A stretch of 64,000 bases of DNA. Source: Amycolatopsis sp. EV170708-02-1. GTDB lineage: Bacteria; Actinomycetota; Actinomycetes; Mycobacteriales; Pseudonocardiaceae. Where the stretch lies: the NCBI RefSeq assembly GCF_022479115.1, contig NZ_CP092497.1:6138001-6202000 (forward strand). The letters run 5' to 3'. A program made the translations under genes and the position numbers. This document shows positions 33,319 through 43,280 of this stretch, in pieces (within the stretch, counting starts at the first letter, position 1; every line of letters begins with the position of its first letter). The notes under the pieces were generated by a model. It was not told the DNA's origin. It worked only from the letters and a program-made list of their open reading frames with translations, and did no database searches.

Positions 33319-33561
33319 TCAGGCCGATTTCCGGCGCTCCTGCTCGACGATCTCGACCATCCGGAGGCGCGGCACCATCCCGGCTTCGGCGAGCGCGTCG
33401 ACCGCTTTCCGCTCGTCGGCGTCCCATTCGAGCGCGAGCGGCGCGCCGAGAAGGACACTGACGACACAGTCATGACATGCGTCACCGCGGACCGCGCACC
33501 GGTCGCAATCGATGACGAGCGTCTCTATGTCCGCTATATCGGCGATGGCCTTGTCGTCCAT
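33319..33561 (-). CDS. Small Cys-rich conserved protein
   Basis: This is an 80-residue protein with a central CDRCAVRGDACHDC (CxxC-x6-CxxC) motif, a typical metal-binding or zinc-ribbon-like arrangement. A helical C-terminal half follows (ADERKAVDALAEAGMVPRLRMVEIV). ATG at 33561 has GAGGAG just upstream. Similar small proteins occur in many actinobacteria, but their function is not known. It is transcribed away from the regulator-like gene at 33748, with a 46-bp hairpin in between. Confidence 0.7.
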   Translation of the reverse strand: MDDKAIADIADIETLVIDCDRCAVRGDACHDCVVSVLLGAPLALEWDADERKAVDALAEAGMVPRLRMVEIVEQERRKSA

Positions 33562-33623
33562 CTCGGGCTCCTCACTTTCAGTGGTGAGGTGCACATTAAG
33601 AGCGACCACCGACAGTTTCGGAC

Positions 33624-33669
33624 CTCGTGAGTGGCAAGGACGGTTAGAACCGTCCTTGCCACTCACGAG
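33624..33669. repeat. 46-bp palindromic hairpin, copy 1
   Basis: A perfect 22-bp inverted repeat around a 2-nt centre. It begins CTCGTGAGTGGCAAGGACGG and ends with the complement. Near-identical 46-bp copies lie at 34743-34788 and 44729-44774. This copy sits in a divergent intergenic region rather than at a gene end. Confidence 0.85.
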
Positions 33670-33747
33670 ACCCGACCTATCCACAACCGCACCCTCCATC
33701 CACAACTTGCGCCCGCCACCCCGTTCGGTCGCTCTGCTCCGGCCAGT

Positions 33748-34749
33748 GTGAACGGCGTGCCCCTACACAAACGCTGGTCGGAAGAAGCCATCCCGGCCGA
33801 ACAACGACCGAGCTGGCCTGTCCTGCTGCAGGAGCAGCACGGGATCGTCACCAGAGCTCAGCTCTTCGCCTACAGACACACCAAGGCGGACATCGTCGCC
33901 AATCTGGAAGCCGGACGCTGGCAGCGTGTTCTGCCGCGGGTCTACGCGACCTTCACCGGCCCCCTCCCGCGAAACGCGAGAATGCACGCCGCCCTCCGCT
34001 ATGGAGGTGGGCACGCGGTTCTCAGCCATCGCACGGCGGCGGAAGAATGGCGTCTCCTTCCGATCGAAGAGGGTCCGATCGAGATCACCGTGCCGTATGC
34101 CGGCTCCGCCGTTTCCCAATCCCCCTTGGTGAAGGTCCACCGGTCGCGAGCGCTCCCGTACTCCACGGCCGAGGCGTGGCCGCCTCGTACCAAGCCCACG
34201 GACACGATCGTCGATCTGGCGGTCTCCCAGCCCACCGCGCGAGACGCTGTGAGCGTCGTCGTCGATCTGGTGAGCCGGAGCAAGGTCCCGGTGTCCGCGA
34301 TGCGCGACTGCGTCTCGATGCGCCCGCCGTTCCGCTTCCGCGCCGAGATCCAGCGAGGTCTCGAACTGGTGGACGGAGGCCTCATGTCAGCGCTCGAAGT
34401 GGAGTTCAAGGAACAGGTCGAGGAGCGACACGGTCTACCACCGGGTGACCGGCAGACGGCGATCGAAGTCGATGGGAAGACCTTGTGGGAGGACGTCACC
34501 TACGACCCGCACGGGGCGGCCCTGACCGTCCGCCTGGACGGGCGGGCGACCCACGCGATGGCCTCCGTCGCATTCCGGGACCGTCGACGGGACAACGCCG
34601 CCGAACTGGCCGGCCGGGTACGCCTCGTCTACGGCTGGCAGGACGTCCGGAACTCACCGTGCGAGGTCGCGGCCGAGGTCCGCGCGATCCTCGTCCGAGA
34701 GGGCTGGCGACCGGCCGCCCGGCGCGTCACCTGCCCGGTCTGCTCGTGA
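33748..34749 (+). CDS. AbiEi-like / DUF559-type regulator protein
   Basis: This is a 333-residue protein. Its N-terminal winged-helix-like segment (SWPVLLQEQHGIVTRAQLFAY, about 22-42) and following VLPRVYATFTG resemble the AbiEi antitoxin-like domain found in many actinobacterial proteins. The C-terminal part (about 240-320: EFKEQVEERHG..., EVDGKTLWEDVTYD, VRLVYGWQDV) resembles the restriction-endonuclease-like DUF559 fold. These proteins are common, usually single genes, and their role is unknown. No toxin partner is adjacent. GTG at 33748 is chosen; GTG at 33760 is an alternative. Its stop codon lies inside the hairpin at 34742. Confidence 0.65.
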   Translation: MNGVPLHKRWSEEAIPAEQRPSWPVLLQEQHGIVTRAQLFAYRHTKADIVANLEAGRWQRVLPRVYATFTGPLPRNARMHAALRYGGGHAVLSHRTAAEEWRLLPIEEGPIEITVPYAGSAVSQSPLVKVHRSRALPYSTAEAWPPRTKPTDTIVDLAVSQPTARDAVSVVVDLVSRSKVPVSAMRDCVSMRPPFRFRAEIQRGLELVDGGLMSALEVEFKEQVEERHGLPPGDRQTAIEVDGKTLWEDVTYDPHGAALTVRLDGRATHAMASVAFRDRRRDNAAELAGRVRLVYGWQDVRNSPCEVAAEVRAILVREGWRPAARRVTCPVCS

Positions 34750-34789
34750 GTGGTAAGGACGGTTCTAAGCGTCCTTACCACTCACGAGC
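34742..34789. repeat. 46-bp palindromic hairpin, copy 2 (terminator)
   Basis: Perfect 20-bp arms GCTCGTGAGTGGTAAGGACG / CGTCCTTACCACTCACGAGC with an 8-nt spacer; the CTCGTGAG to CTCACGAG core is 46 bp. A C-to-T change in the left arm is matched by G-to-A in the right arm relative to copies 1 and 3. The TGA stop of the upstream gene is inside the left arm. It serves as terminator between convergent genes. Confidence 0.87.
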
Positions 34790-34808
34790 CCCACGACCTC
34801 TGTCACCT

Positions 34809-36197
34809 TCAGACCCGGCTGAGCCGCGACACCAGCACCGCCGACGGCACCGGATGCGCGCCCTTGCCCCGCACCGAATCCGCCACCGCCCGGTCCGTGC
34901 TCGCGACCACCATCGGGCGCCCCGGCGGCTCGGCCGCGACGAGGGACCGGATGACGTCGTCCGCGAGCACGCCGCGTTCGGAGAACAGCACCCGGACCCC
35001 GCGCGGGACCGCGGCGGGCACGGAAAGCACACCGGCGCCGTCGAACACGACGGTGACCTCGGCCGAGGTCCGCGCGGCGAGCGCGGACAGCTGATGGATC
35101 AGCCGGTCGCGCTGGTCGGAAAGCGCCAGCTCCGGATATCCGGTCTTCGTGACGTTGTAACCGTCGACGATCAGGTGCACGTTGGGCAGCGCGAGGTACC
35201 GGTCGAGCGCGGTGACGTCCTGGATCTTGCCGCCCGCCCCGAGGCCCGACGTCGCGCCGCGCACCATGTCCGCCGGGCGCTGACCCCGCGCGCTCACCGA
35301 AAGCTCGCGGCGCAGCCCGCCGACGGCGCCTTCGATCGTGTCCAGCAGCAGCCCGAGCCTGACCTCGTCGGCCTGACGCGCCTCACGGGCGGACTGACGG
35401 GCGATCTCGGCGTCCGTGACGGCCTTCTCCGCCCGCGCCCGCTCTGTGGCGACACGCTGCCTCTCACGGTCCAACTGGGCCTTCAGCGCCTTGATCTCTT
35501 CGGCGCTCTCGGCGCCTCCGCTTTCCAGCCGGGCGTGTGCCTCGGCGACGGCGTCCTTCGCCTGGCGCAGCTGGACACCTTGCTCCCGCAGGCGCTTCAA
35601 CAGCTTTTCGACCTCGGCGTCGCGTTCGCCACGCGCACCACCGGCGATTTCCTTGGCTTCGCGCAGTTCTTCACGCAGCTGGGCCAGTTCGGTCTCCAGC
35701 CGCTGGTTGCGGGCCAGCGCGGCGTCGCGTTCGGCGCGCAACGCCGTCTCCTCGGCGTTCTTCGCCACCAGCCGGACCCGTCCGGCCGCGCCCGCTTCGC
35801 CGAGCAGCACGGCGGCGGCCGCGGCGGCGACGGAGTCGGGGGCGTTCGGGTCGAGGGCGTCCTTGCGGTGGTCGCGCAGCCATTCGGTGACCGCGACCCG
35901 GAACTGCGAAGACTCCCCCAACGCGGTGAGCAACGCCGTCCCGCCGAGTTTCGCGCGTTTCGCCGGGGCGAACTTCGCGACCGGGCGCAGCTGCCTCGGC
36001 ACGTCGGCGACCGGCAGTTTGCCGACGGCGGCGGCCGCCAGCTCGGCGATCCGCTCCCGTACGGTCTCCGGCAGGGCCGTCCAGCCTTCGGCAGGCACCT
36101 CTTCGGACGTCTCCGTCGCGCCCGCGGACGCCACGACACCCGAGGGGCCGCCGGTGGCGTCCTCGGGCGATTCGGGCACTGCGGGCTGCGGTTGCAT
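34809..36197 (-). CDS. NYN-domain RNase-like protein with coiled coil
   Basis: This is a 462-residue protein. An N-terminal helical region is followed by a long Glu/Arg-rich coiled coil (about 150-280). A C-terminal NYN/PIN-like domain (about 325-462) has the acidic nuclease residues in LIVDGYNVTKTGYPEL, VTVVFDGAG, SERGVLADDVI and VVASTDRAV. This matches the YacP/Rae1-related NYN family, proposed RNA-cleaving enzymes. Partners are unknown. It is divergent from the exonuclease-UvrC fusion gene and convergent with the AbiEi-like gene. Confidence 0.83.
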   Translation of the reverse strand: MQPQPAVPESPEDATGGPSGVVASAGATETSEEVPAEGWTALPETVRERIAELAAAAVGKLPVADVPRQLRPVAKFAPAKRAKLGGTALLTALGESSQFRVAVTEWLRDHRKDALDPNAPDSVAAAAAAVLLGEAGAAGRVRLVAKNAEETALRAERDAALARNQRLETELAQLREELREAKEIAGGARGERDAEVEKLLKRLREQGVQLRQAKDAVAEAHARLESGGAESAEEIKALKAQLDRERQRVATERARAEKAVTDAEIARQSAREARQADEVRLGLLLDTIEGAVGGLRRELSVSARGQRPADMVRGATSGLGAGGKIQDVTALDRYLALPNVHLIVDGYNVTKTGYPELALSDQRDRLIHQLSALAARTSAEVTVVFDGAGVLSVPAAVPRGVRVLFSERGVLADDVIRSLVAAEPPGRPMVVASTDRAVADSVRGKGAHPVPSAVLVSRLSRV

Positions 36198-36293
36198 CGC
36201 TCCAGCGTAGGCCCCATGCCCTCGGGGCGCGCTCGATGGGACGGCGTGCGCGCATCCTGGGATTGTCGGTGCCCGCCCCTACTGTGCCCGACC

Positions 36294-38015
36294 ATGGACA
36301 CCGGACGGCGGCCCGGCGCGGCGCAACTCGCCTTCGACGAGCTGGGAACTCCTTTGCGGGACATCACTTTCGTCGTATTCGACCTGGAGACCACCGGGAC
36401 GAAACCCGGTCCGGACGGAATCACCGAGATCGGCGCGGTCAAGATCCGCGCGGGCGAGATCGTCGGCGAGTTCGCCACCTTCGTCAATCCGGGGATGCCG
36501 ATCCCGCCCCAGATCGTCGAGCTCACCGGTATCACCGGGGCGATGGTCTACGACGCTCCCCGGATCGAGCGTGTGCTGCCCGCGTTCCTGGAATTCATCT
36601 CCGGCGCCGTGCTCGTGGCGCACAACGCCGCCTTCGACACCGGATTCATGCGGGCGGCCTGCGAGGGCCACGGCTACCACTGGCCCAAGACGGCCGTCGT
36701 CTGCACGGTCCGGCTCGCCCGCCGGGTCATCTCCCGCGACGAGACGCCCAGCTACCGGCTTTCCGCGCTGGCGGCGTTGTTCGGCGCGCGCACCACGCCG
36801 AATCACCGCGCGCTCGCGGACGCGCGCGCCACCGTCGACGTCCTGCACGCGCTGCTCGAACGGGTGGGCAATCTCGGCGTCCACACCCTCGAAGAGCTGC
36901 TGGACTATCTGCCCGAGGTGACCGCGGCCCAGCGGCGCAAACGGTCGCTGGCCGAGCATCTGCCGTCGAGGCCCGGGGTCTACCTGTTCCGCGGCCCGAG
37001 CGACGAGGTCCTCTACGTCGGGACGTCGTCCGATCTGCGCCGCCGGGTCCGGCAGTACTTCACCGGCTCGGAGAGCCGGGGGCGGATCCGCGAGATGGTC
37101 GCGCTGGCCGAGCGGGTCGACGCGGTCGAATGCGCGCACGCGCTGGAGGCCGCCGTCCGGGAGCTTCGGCTGATCGCCGCCCATCGCCCGATGTACAACC
37201 GCCGTTCCAAGAACCCACGGCACGCGTGGTGGGTCGCGCTGACCGAGGAGGCGTTCCCACGCCTGTCGGTGGTCCGCATGCCGCGAGACGGGATGCTGGG
37301 GCCCTTTCGCACCCAGACCGACGCCCGGTCCGCCGCGGACACCCTCGCCGGCGCCTCGGGGCTGCGGACGTGCACCCAGCGCATCTCGGCGACCGCGCCG
37401 AACGGGACACCCTGTGTCCTCGCCGAGCTCGGGCGCTGCGGAGCGCCGTGTGCCGGGCGGCAGACCGTCGAGGCGTACCGGCCGGGCGTGCTGGCGGTGT
37501 CCGGCCTCATCGCCGGAACGGACGGACGCCCGCTGCGGGCCGCCGCCGATCAGCTGGCCCGGCTCTCCGCCGCGGAGCACTACGAACAGGCCGCCCAGCA
37601 CCGCGATCAGCTGGCCGGGCTGATCCGCGCGGTCGGGCGGGCACATCGGCAGTCGGCGCTGGCGGGCATCCCCGAGCTGATCGCCGCCGGGCCCGACGGG
37701 AACGGCGGCTGGGAACTGGCGGTGATCCGGCACGGCAGGCTCGCGTCGGCGGGGGTCGCGCGGCGCGGGGTGCCGCCGATGCCGGTCGTCGAGATGCTCG
37801 TGGCCTCGGCGGAGACGGTCATCCCGGGGCCCGGCCCGCTCTTCGGCGCGATCCCGGAGGAGATCGGCATCCTCCTGCGCTGGCTGACCCGTCCGGGTGT
37901 CCGGCTCGTGCGCACCACGCACCCCTGGGCGGAGCCCGCCGCGGTGGCGGGCGGCTGGCAGGAATGGCTCGATCTCGCGGCGAGCGCGACGGCGCTGGAA
38001 CGTGTGGCGGGCTAG
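36294..38015 (+). CDS. DEDDh exonuclease - UvrC GIY-YIG nuclease fusion
   Basis: This is a 573-residue fusion. Residues about 20-190 form a DnaQ-like DEDDh 3'-5' exonuclease (FDLETTGTKPGPDGITEIGAV, AHNAAFDTGFM, HRALADARAT). Residues about 215-300 form a UvrC-type GIY-YIG endonuclease domain (PGVYLFRGPSDEVLYVGTSSDLRRRV, with Arg and Glu further on). A cysteine-containing C-terminal UvrC/Cho-like region (CVLAELGRCGAPCAG) follows. It corresponds to Rv2191 of M. tuberculosis. A role in an alternative nucleotide-excision route is the usual inference. ATG at 36294 is the first Met after the divergent promoter region. Confidence 0.9.
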   Translation: MDTGRRPGAAQLAFDELGTPLRDITFVVFDLETTGTKPGPDGITEIGAVKIRAGEIVGEFATFVNPGMPIPPQIVELTGITGAMVYDAPRIERVLPAFLEFISGAVLVAHNAAFDTGFMRAACEGHGYHWPKTAVVCTVRLARRVISRDETPSYRLSALAALFGARTTPNHRALADARATVDVLHALLERVGNLGVHTLEELLDYLPEVTAAQRRKRSLAEHLPSRPGVYLFRGPSDEVLYVGTSSDLRRRVRQYFTGSESRGRIREMVALAERVDAVECAHALEAAVRELRLIAAHRPMYNRRSKNPRHAWWVALTEEAFPRLSVVRMPRDGMLGPFRTQTDARSAADTLAGASGLRTCTQRISATAPNGTPCVLAELGRCGAPCAGRQTVEAYRPGVLAVSGLIAGTDGRPLRAAADQLARLSAAEHYEQAAQHRDQLAGLIRAVGRAHRQSALAGIPELIAAGPDGNGGWELAVIRHGRLASAGVARRGVPPMPVVEMLVASAETVIPGPGPLFGAIPEEIGILLRWLTRPGVRLVRTTHPWAEPAAVAGGWQEWLDLAASATALERVAG

Positions 38016-38054
38016 GATTCCGGCACCGGATTCCCTGAAGTAGGAGGCACTCTA

Positions 38055-38339
38055 GTGATCACCGCGATCGTGTTGATCCAGGTCGAAGCCGATGCCATCC
38101 CCGAGGCGGCGCAGGCGATCGCGGACATCGAGGGCGTCCGCGAGGTCTACTCCTGCGCGGGCGACGTCGACCTGATCGCCTCGGTCCGCGTCGCGGCCCA
38201 CGAAGACCTCGCGGATCTGATCCCGGCGAAGATCGGCAAGGTCCCCGGCGTGCTGAGCACGGTCACGCATATCGCGTTCCGCTCATACTCGAAGGCCGAC
38301 AGCGAGTCCGCTTTCGACATCGGCGTCGAAGGCGCCTGA
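38055..38339 (+). CDS. Lrp/AsnC ligand-binding (RAM) domain protein
   Basis: This is a 94-residue stand-alone RAM domain (about 3-78: TAIVLIQVEADAIPEAAQAI, GVREVYSCAGDVDLIASVRV, KVPGVLSTVTHIAF) without a DNA-binding helix-turn-helix. Such proteins form decameric rings and may bind amino acids or modulate Lrp-type regulators. GTG at 38055 follows a strong AGGAGG. It starts 39 bp after the exonuclease gene and ends at the 59-bp terminator before qcrB. Confidence 0.85.
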   Translation: MITAIVLIQVEADAIPEAAQAIADIEGVREVYSCAGDVDLIASVRVAAHEDLADLIPAKIGKVPGVLSTVTHIAFRSYSKADSESAFDIGVEGA

Positions 38340-38348
38340 GCTTCCCCC

Positions 38349-38407
38349 AAGTACGTGAAGGCCCCCTTCACTGCGTCTAGCGCAGTGAAGGGGGCCTTCA
38401 CGTACTT
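38349..38407. terminator. 59-bp perfect hairpin between RAM gene and qcrB
   Basis: A perfect 27-bp inverted repeat starting AAGTACGTGAAGGCCCCCTT, with a 5-nt TCTAG loop. It separates two convergent genes. A second element with the same 27-5-27 geometry and 59-bp length is at 60434, so this is both a bidirectional terminator and a repeat family member. Confidence 0.9.
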
Positions 38408-38415
38408 CTCCCGGA

Positions 38416-40083
38416 CTAGTGCCCGGAGGTGATCTCCTTGCGCTCCGCGGAAGGCTCGCCACCGATGTCGTCGACCTTGCCGTTGCCGTGCCCGTTGGCC
38501 CGGGCGCGCTCCAGCGCGATCGTCTCCTCGACCGGGTCCGGGGACCAGGTCGAACCGGCGACGGCGTGTCCGGCCGAGCCGAGCTTGTTCATCTTCTTCG
38601 GCACCGACGCGCCCTGGTATTCGAGCGGGATCGGGTGGCCGTGGTCGTCCACCGGGCCGAGCGGCTGGTGGATCTCGATGAACTCACCGTGCGGCAGGCG
38701 CTTGATGATGCCGGTCTCGACGCCGTGCTCCAGCACCTCGCGGTCGGCCCGCTGGAGGCCGAGACAGATCCGGTAGGTGATGTAGTACGCGATCGGCGGC
38801 AGCAGCAGGACACCGATCCGGCCCGCCCACGTCGTCGCGTTCAGCGAGATGTCGAAGGCGAACGCGATGATGTCGTTGAAGCCCGACAGCATGATGACCG
38901 CGAAGAACGTCAGGGCCATGATGCCCAGCGAGGTCCGGACCGGGACGTCGCGCGGGCGCTGCAGCAGGTTGTGGTGCGCGGTGTCCTTGGACAGCTTTCG
39001 CTCGATCCAGGGATACATCACCAGCAACCCGATCAGCAGCGGCATCCCGATCGCGCCGGGGAAGAACACCGCCGGGACCGTGTAGTTCCCGAGGTAGAGC
39101 TCCCACGCGGGCCAGATCCGCAGCATGCCGTCGGCCCAGGCCATGTACCAGTCCGGCTGTGAACCGGCCGAGACCTGCGCCGCGTTGTACGGGCCGATGT
39201 TCCAGATCGGGTTGATCTGGAAGAGCCCCGACATCAGCGCGATGACGCCGGTGACCAGCGCGAAGAACGCACCGCCCTTGAGCGCGAAGACCGGCATGAT
39301 GCGGACGCCGACGACGTTGGTCTCCTTGCGGCGCACGCCCGGGAACTGCGTGTGCTTCTGGTACCAGACCAGCGCGAGGTGCGCGGCCACCAGGCCGAGC
39401 ATGATGCCCGGCAGCAGCAGGATGTGGATCGTGTACAGGCGCGGGATGATCTCGTTGCCGGGGAACTCCCCGCCGAACAGCGCCCAGTGGATCCAGGTGC
39501 CCATGACCGGCACCGAGAGCACGATGCCCGACAGGGTCGCGCGGATACCGGTACCGGAGAGCAGGTCGTCCGGGAGCGAGTAGCCGAAGAAGCCCTCGAA
39601 CATGCCCAGGACCAGCAGCAGCGCACCGATGACCCAGTTCGCCTCACGCGGGCGCCGGAACGCGCCGGTGAAGAAGATCCGGAACATGTGCACCATCATC
39701 GAAGCCACGAAGATCAGCGCGGCCCAGTGGTGCAGCTGGCGGACGAAGAGACCGCCCCGGACGTCGAACGAGATGTCGAGCGTGGTCGCGAAGGCCCGCG
39801 ACATCTCGACGCCCTGCAGACCGGTGTAGCTGCCGTTGTAGACGACCTCCTCCATGGAGGGGTCGAAGAACAGCGTGAGATAGACACCCGACAGCAACAG
39901 GATGATGAAGCTGTACAGCGCGATCTCGCCGAGCAGGAACGACCAGTGCGTCGGGAACACCTTGTTGAGCTGGTGCCGCATGCCCTTGGCCAGGTGATAC
40001 CGGTCGTCGGCCCACTTCGCACCAGCGCCCGCGGCCTTCTCGACCGGGTTCGTCCCCTTGGTCGGGGTGGTGAGTGAACTCAT
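38416..40083 (-). CDS. qcrB: Cytochrome bc1 complex cytochrome b subunit (QcrB)
   Basis: This is the 555-residue membrane subunit of the actinobacterial bcc complex; it oxidises menaquinol and passes electrons to QcrA and QcrC. It has eight or more helices. Heme-ligand regions are visible ([18 protein letters not shown] and the paired His of TIHILLLPG onward). The quinol-site signature is [11 protein letters not shown] long hydrophilic C-terminal extension (about 430-555) is typical of actinobacteria. The ATG overlaps the qcrA stop by 4 bp. It is the last gene of ctaE-qcrC-qcrA-qcrB. Confidence 0.97.
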   Translation of the reverse strand: MSSLTTPTKGTNPVEKAAGAGAKWADDRYHLAKGMRHQLNKVFPTHWSFLLGEIALYSFIILLLSGVYLTLFFDPSMEEVVYNGSYTGLQGVEMSRAFATTLDISFDVRGGLFVRQLHHWAALIFVASMMVHMFRIFFTGAFRRPREANWVIGALLLVLGMFEGFFGYSLPDDLLSGTGIRATLSGIVLSVPVMGTWIHWALFGGEFPGNEIIPRLYTIHILLLPGIMLGLVAAHLALVWYQKHTQFPGVRRKETNVVGVRIMPVFALKGGAFFALVTGVIALMSGLFQINPIWNIGPYNAAQVSAGSQPDWYMAWADGMLRIWPAWELYLGNYTVPAVFFPGAIGMPLLIGLLVMYPWIERKLSKDTAHHNLLQRPRDVPVRTSLGIMALTFFAVIMLSGFNDIIAFAFDISLNATTWAGRIGVLLLPPIAYYITYRICLGLQRADREVLEHGVETGIIKRLPHGEFIEIHQPLGPVDDHGHPIPLEYQGASVPKKMNKLGSAGHAVAGSTWSPDPVEETIALERARANGHGNGKVDDIGGEPSAERKEITSGH

Positions 40084-41213
40084 GACTTACGCTCCCAAAA
40101 GGCCGGTCCGACGGCCTCGTTGAAGTCTCCGCGCGCGATCAGGTAGCCCTCAGAGTCCACTGTAATCGGAAGCTGGGCCAACGGCCTCGTCGCCGGCCCG
40201 AAAATCGGCTTGGCGTAGTGGAGCGCGTCGAACTGCGACTGGTGACAGGGGCAGAGGATGCGGTTGGTCCGCTGCTCGTACAGGGAGGTCGGGCAGCCCA
40301 CGTGGCTGCAGATCTTCGTGTACGCGTAGTAGTCGCCGAAGTTGTAGTCCTCCTGGCCCTGACGCTTGACGACCTTGGCGGCGTCGGTCGGGCGGAGGCG
40401 GATCAGCATGACCGGGTTGTCGACCCGCTTGAAGGCGGCCGACAGCGCGTGCTCGTCGTGCTCCTCGGACTTGCGGTACGGGAACACCGTCTCCATGGCG
40501 CCCGCGTCGAGGTCCTCGGCCTTGACCAGGGAGATCTCGTGCGGACGGCCGGTGTTGCGGCGCAGGTAGACGACCTCGTCCGGGAAGTTCTTCTTCCAGC
40601 CCGAGTGCCACAGCGAGTCGCGGTTCTCGGTGTCCTTCCACGGGTCCTTGATGAAGGACGCGACCGGCAGCGCCGCGACGGCGAGGCCGAGCACACCGGC
40701 ACCGGCGCCCGCGGACCGCTTGATCATCGACCGGCGCGCGATGGTGCTGCGGCTGCCCGAATCGGCGAGCTGGGCGACGATGGTGGCCTTGTCGACCTCC
40801 TTGGAACCGCCGTCCCCGCGCTCCTGGACCGCGACCTCGGCCGGGATGAACTTCTTGGTGTAGAGGATCACACCGATACCGAGGCTGAGCACGGCGAGCC
40901 CGAGGGTGACCCCGAGCAGCGGCGTGTACAGCGTGTACATGGTGTAGCCGGTCTTACCCGGCTCCTTGTACTCGAACCAGTGCGGCCACGCGATGAGGAC
41001 CACGAACGCGAGGCCGGACAGCGCGGCCAGCACGAACCAGAGGGCGACGGCGCGCTCGGCGCGCTTCTCCGCCCGTGTCCCCTCGACCGGCCACGGCTTC
41101 GGGTACTCCACGATCTCGACCCCGTCGAGCGCGGTACCCAGCTTGACGAGCTGGTCGCGATCCATGTCCGCCAATTCCGCCTCTGTCGGCGGCTTCGGCC
41201 CTTCGGCGCTCAT
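40080..41213 (-). CDS. qcrA: Rieske iron-sulfur subunit of the bcc complex (QcrA)
   Basis: This is a 377-residue Rieske protein with the actinobacterial design of three N-terminal membrane helices (about 60-220, including [20 protein letters not shown]). A periplasmic-side Rieske domain binds the [2Fe-2S] cluster through CSHVGCP and CPCHQSQFD. The ATG at 41213 overlaps the qcrC stop (ATGA). A twin-arginine-like RRSMIKR precedes the third helix, as expected for Tat-assisted insertion of this segment. Confidence 0.96.
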   Translation of the reverse strand: MSAEGPKPPTEAELADMDRDQLVKLGTALDGVEIVEYPKPWPVEGTRAEKRAERAVALWFVLAALSGLAFVVLIAWPHWFEYKEPGKTGYTMYTLYTPLLGVTLGLAVLSLGIGVILYTKKFIPAEVAVQERGDGGSKEVDKATIVAQLADSGSRSTIARRSMIKRSAGAGAGVLGLAVAALPVASFIKDPWKDTENRDSLWHSGWKKNFPDEVVYLRRNTGRPHEISLVKAEDLDAGAMETVFPYRKSEEHDEHALSAAFKRVDNPVMLIRLRPTDAAKVVKRQGQEDYNFGDYYAYTKICSHVGCPTSLYEQRTNRILCPCHQSQFDALHYAKPIFGPATRPLAQLPITVDSEGYLIARGDFNEAVGPAFWERKS

Positions 41214-42028
41214 GCCTTCGATCCAATCCACAACGTCACGCCGATCAGCGCGGCGATCCCGACGATCCACGCGATCGCGCCCTCCGAAGCCGGGCCAAGA
41301 CCGCCGAGCGAGCTACCGCCGGGTGCGTTGTTCCCGTCGCTCACGGACTTCACGAACGCGATGATGTCCTTCTTCTCCTCCGGCGACAGCTGCCGGTCGG
41401 AGAACTTGGGCATGTTCTGCGGCCCGGTGAGCATCGCGGTGTAGATCTGCTCTTCCGTGGCCGGGTCCAGGTTCGGGGCGAACTTGCCCGAGGAGAGCGC
41501 GCCGCCGCGGCCGGTGAAGCCGTGGCAGGAGGCGCAGTTGAGGCGGAAGAGCTCGCTGCCGCGCGCGACGTCCTCGCCGCGCAGCGCGTCACCCTTCTCG
41601 GCGGGACGCTGCGCGCCGCCGCCGTTGGCCTGGATGTAGGCACCCAGCGCGTTGATCTCGGCCTCGGTCAGCTTCGGCGGCTTCCGCTGCGCCTGGGCTT
41701 CCTGGCGGACCGCCGGCATACGGCCGGTGGAGGTCTGGAAGTACACGGCCGCGTCGCCGATGCCGATGAGGCTCGGGCCACGGTCGGTGACACCTTCGAG
41801 CTTCGGCCCGTGACATTCGATACACGTGTTGTTGTAGAGCTTCTCGCCCTCGCGCAGGAGGGCGGATTCGCCCTGCGCCTGCGCGGTCTGCGGCTCCGGG
41901 GCGAAAACGGCGTACAACCCGCCCACGCTGAGCAGCGCGATCCCGAGCGCCAGCGCGCCGGCGAAACGCCTGCGTGCCTTCGACCGCTTGCGGAAGCGGC
42001 GCTCCGTGTTGTTCTTGCTGGAGGTCAT
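41210..42028 (-). CDS. qcrC: Diheme cytochrome c subunit of the bcc complex (QcrC)
   Basis: This is a 272-residue membrane-anchored diheme cytochrome c. An N-terminal signal-anchor helix (about 22-44) precedes two CxxCH heme sites (CIECH and CASCH) with axial Met candidates, and a C-terminal helix (about 248-268) ends the protein. In actinobacteria QcrC carries electrons directly to the aa3 oxidase in place of a soluble cytochrome c. It is 55 bp downstream of ctaE and overlaps qcrA. Confidence 0.96.
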   Translation of the reverse strand: MTSSKNNTERRFRKRSKARRRFAGALALGIALLSVGGLYAVFAPEPQTAQAQGESALLREGEKLYNNTCIECHGPKLEGVTDRGPSLIGIGDAAVYFQTSTGRMPAVRQEAQAQRKPPKLTEAEINALGAYIQANGGGAQRPAEKGDALRGEDVARGSELFRLNCASCHGFTGRGGALSSGKFAPNLDPATEEQIYTAMLTGPQNMPKFSDRQLSPEEKKDIIAFVKSVSDGNNAPGGSSLGGLGPASEGAIAWIVGIAALIGVTLWIGSKA

Positions 42029-42083
42029 CTTGCGGCAACCCTTGCTGTCAGTTCAGGCCGATAGGTCGTGGTGGCGGCTTCGT

Positions 42084-42707
42084 TCACGGAAGGATGTAGA
42101 TCACCGCGAACAGGCCCACCCACACGATGTCGACGAAGTGCCAGTAGTACGACACGACGATCGCCGAGGTGGCCTGGGCCGGGGTGAACTTGCTCAGCTT
42201 GGTGCGGATGAGCAGGTACACGAACGCGATGAGCCCGCCGATGACGTGCAGGCCGTGGAACCCGGTCGCGAGGTAGAAGACCGTGCCGTACGCGCCGGAC
42301 GGGATCGTCAGCCCCTCGTGGATCAGGTTCAGGTACTCGTAACCCTGGCCGCCCACGAAGATCGCGCCCATGATCAACGTGATGATGTACCAGCGACGGA
42401 GGCCGAACACGTCACCCTTTTCGGCGGCGAACACGCCGAACTGGCAGGTGAACGACGACGCCACGAGGATCACGGTGAACGGGATCGCCAGCGCGATGTT
42501 CAGATGGAAGGGCTCACCGTGCAGCGGCGGCGGCCACTGGCCGGACGCGTTCTGCGCCTTCACGGTGAAGAACATGGCGAACAGTCCGGCGAAGAACATC
42601 AGTTCGCTGGACAGCCACACGATGGTGCCGACACTGACCATGTTCGGCCGGTTCAGCGAGTGGACCCGCTGGCTGATGGTGGGAGCTGCCGTTGTCACGC
42701 GTCGCAT
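42084..42707 (-). CDS. ctaE: Cytochrome c oxidase subunit III (CtaE)
   Basis: This is a 207-residue, five-to-six-helix subunit III of the aa3 oxidase. Typical features are [26 protein letters not shown] near the start, [19 protein letters not shown], and the closing [19 protein letters not shown]. It is the first gene of the ctaE-qcrCAB operon; subunits II (ctaC) and IV (ctaF) are encoded 6 kb away. Subunit I (ctaD) is not in the window. Confidence 0.96.
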   Translation of the reverse strand: MRRVTTAAPTISQRVHSLNRPNMVSVGTIVWLSSELMFFAGLFAMFFTVKAQNASGQWPPPLHGEPFHLNIALAIPFTVILVASSFTCQFGVFAAEKGDVFGLRRWYIITLIMGAIFVGGQGYEYLNLIHEGLTIPSGAYGTVFYLATGFHGLHVIGGLIAFVYLLIRTKLSKFTPAQATSAIVVSYYWHFVDIVWVGLFAVIYILP

Positions 42708-42802
42708 TATGTCCTCTCACGCATGGCGCCCGCCGGGTGGGTCCACGGCGGGTCGCGTGCGTGTCGGGTCACATCTGAACGAAAGTGGGAACCGGGCTAC
42801 TC

Positions 42803-43219
42803 ATGGGTTTACTAGATCGGCTTCGTGACCTGGTCAAGAAGCCTTCCGCGCCGAGTCTGACGGTCGACACGCCCGGCGTGGAGATCGTCGTGGCGGCCTT
42901 CGATCCGGCCGAGGCGGATTCCGCGGCGTTGGCGAGATCACCCGCTTGGGTCGCCGAAGCGCCCGCGATCCTGCGCCATTACTTGAGGCTGCCGCCCGAA
43001 AAGCTCGCCGAGGCGGCCTCGATCCTCGCCCAGGACGGCTGGGAGCTGCGAGAACAGGCGCCCGACGGCGAGTTCGCCCTCGCGCACGCGCTGCGTGTCC
43101 AGACCCTCGACGCACTCCACTGCGCGCAGGAACGGTCACGGATGGCGGGGCTCGCGCAACGGCTCGGCGGCGATTCGCTGGGCTGGGACGCGCTCCAGCC
43201 GTCGGGTGCGTCCACGTGA
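42803..43219 (+). CDS. Conserved protein of unknown function
   Basis: This 138-residue soluble protein contains MGLLDRLRDLVKK at the start and a helical repeat of Ala/Leu/Glu segments (LRHYLRLPPEKLAEAASILAQDGWEL). I do not assign a function. It is divergent from ctaE and lies just before the receiver-like gene and trpD on the plus strand. ATG at 42803 begins the conserved-looking part; GTG at 42785 is an alternative start. No Shine-Dalgarno sequence clearly decides between them. Confidence 0.65.
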   Translation: MGLLDRLRDLVKKPSAPSLTVDTPGVEIVVAAFDPAEADSAALARSPAWVAEAPAILRHYLRLPPEKLAEAASILAQDGWELREQAPDGEFALAHALRVQTLDALHCAQERSRMAGLAQRLGGDSLGWDALQPSGAST

Positions 43220-43280
43220 TGTCGGTCATGGCGGATAACATCGCGGGGTCGACATGACTAGACGAGGCGGAGGCGCGCTC

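Noticed and set aside
34485..36293. Very long open frame upstream of and in frame with the exonuclease-UvrC gene
   Set aside because: It is antisense to the clear NYN-domain gene, reads as Arg/His/Pro-rich sequence, and the real gene has a good start at 36294.
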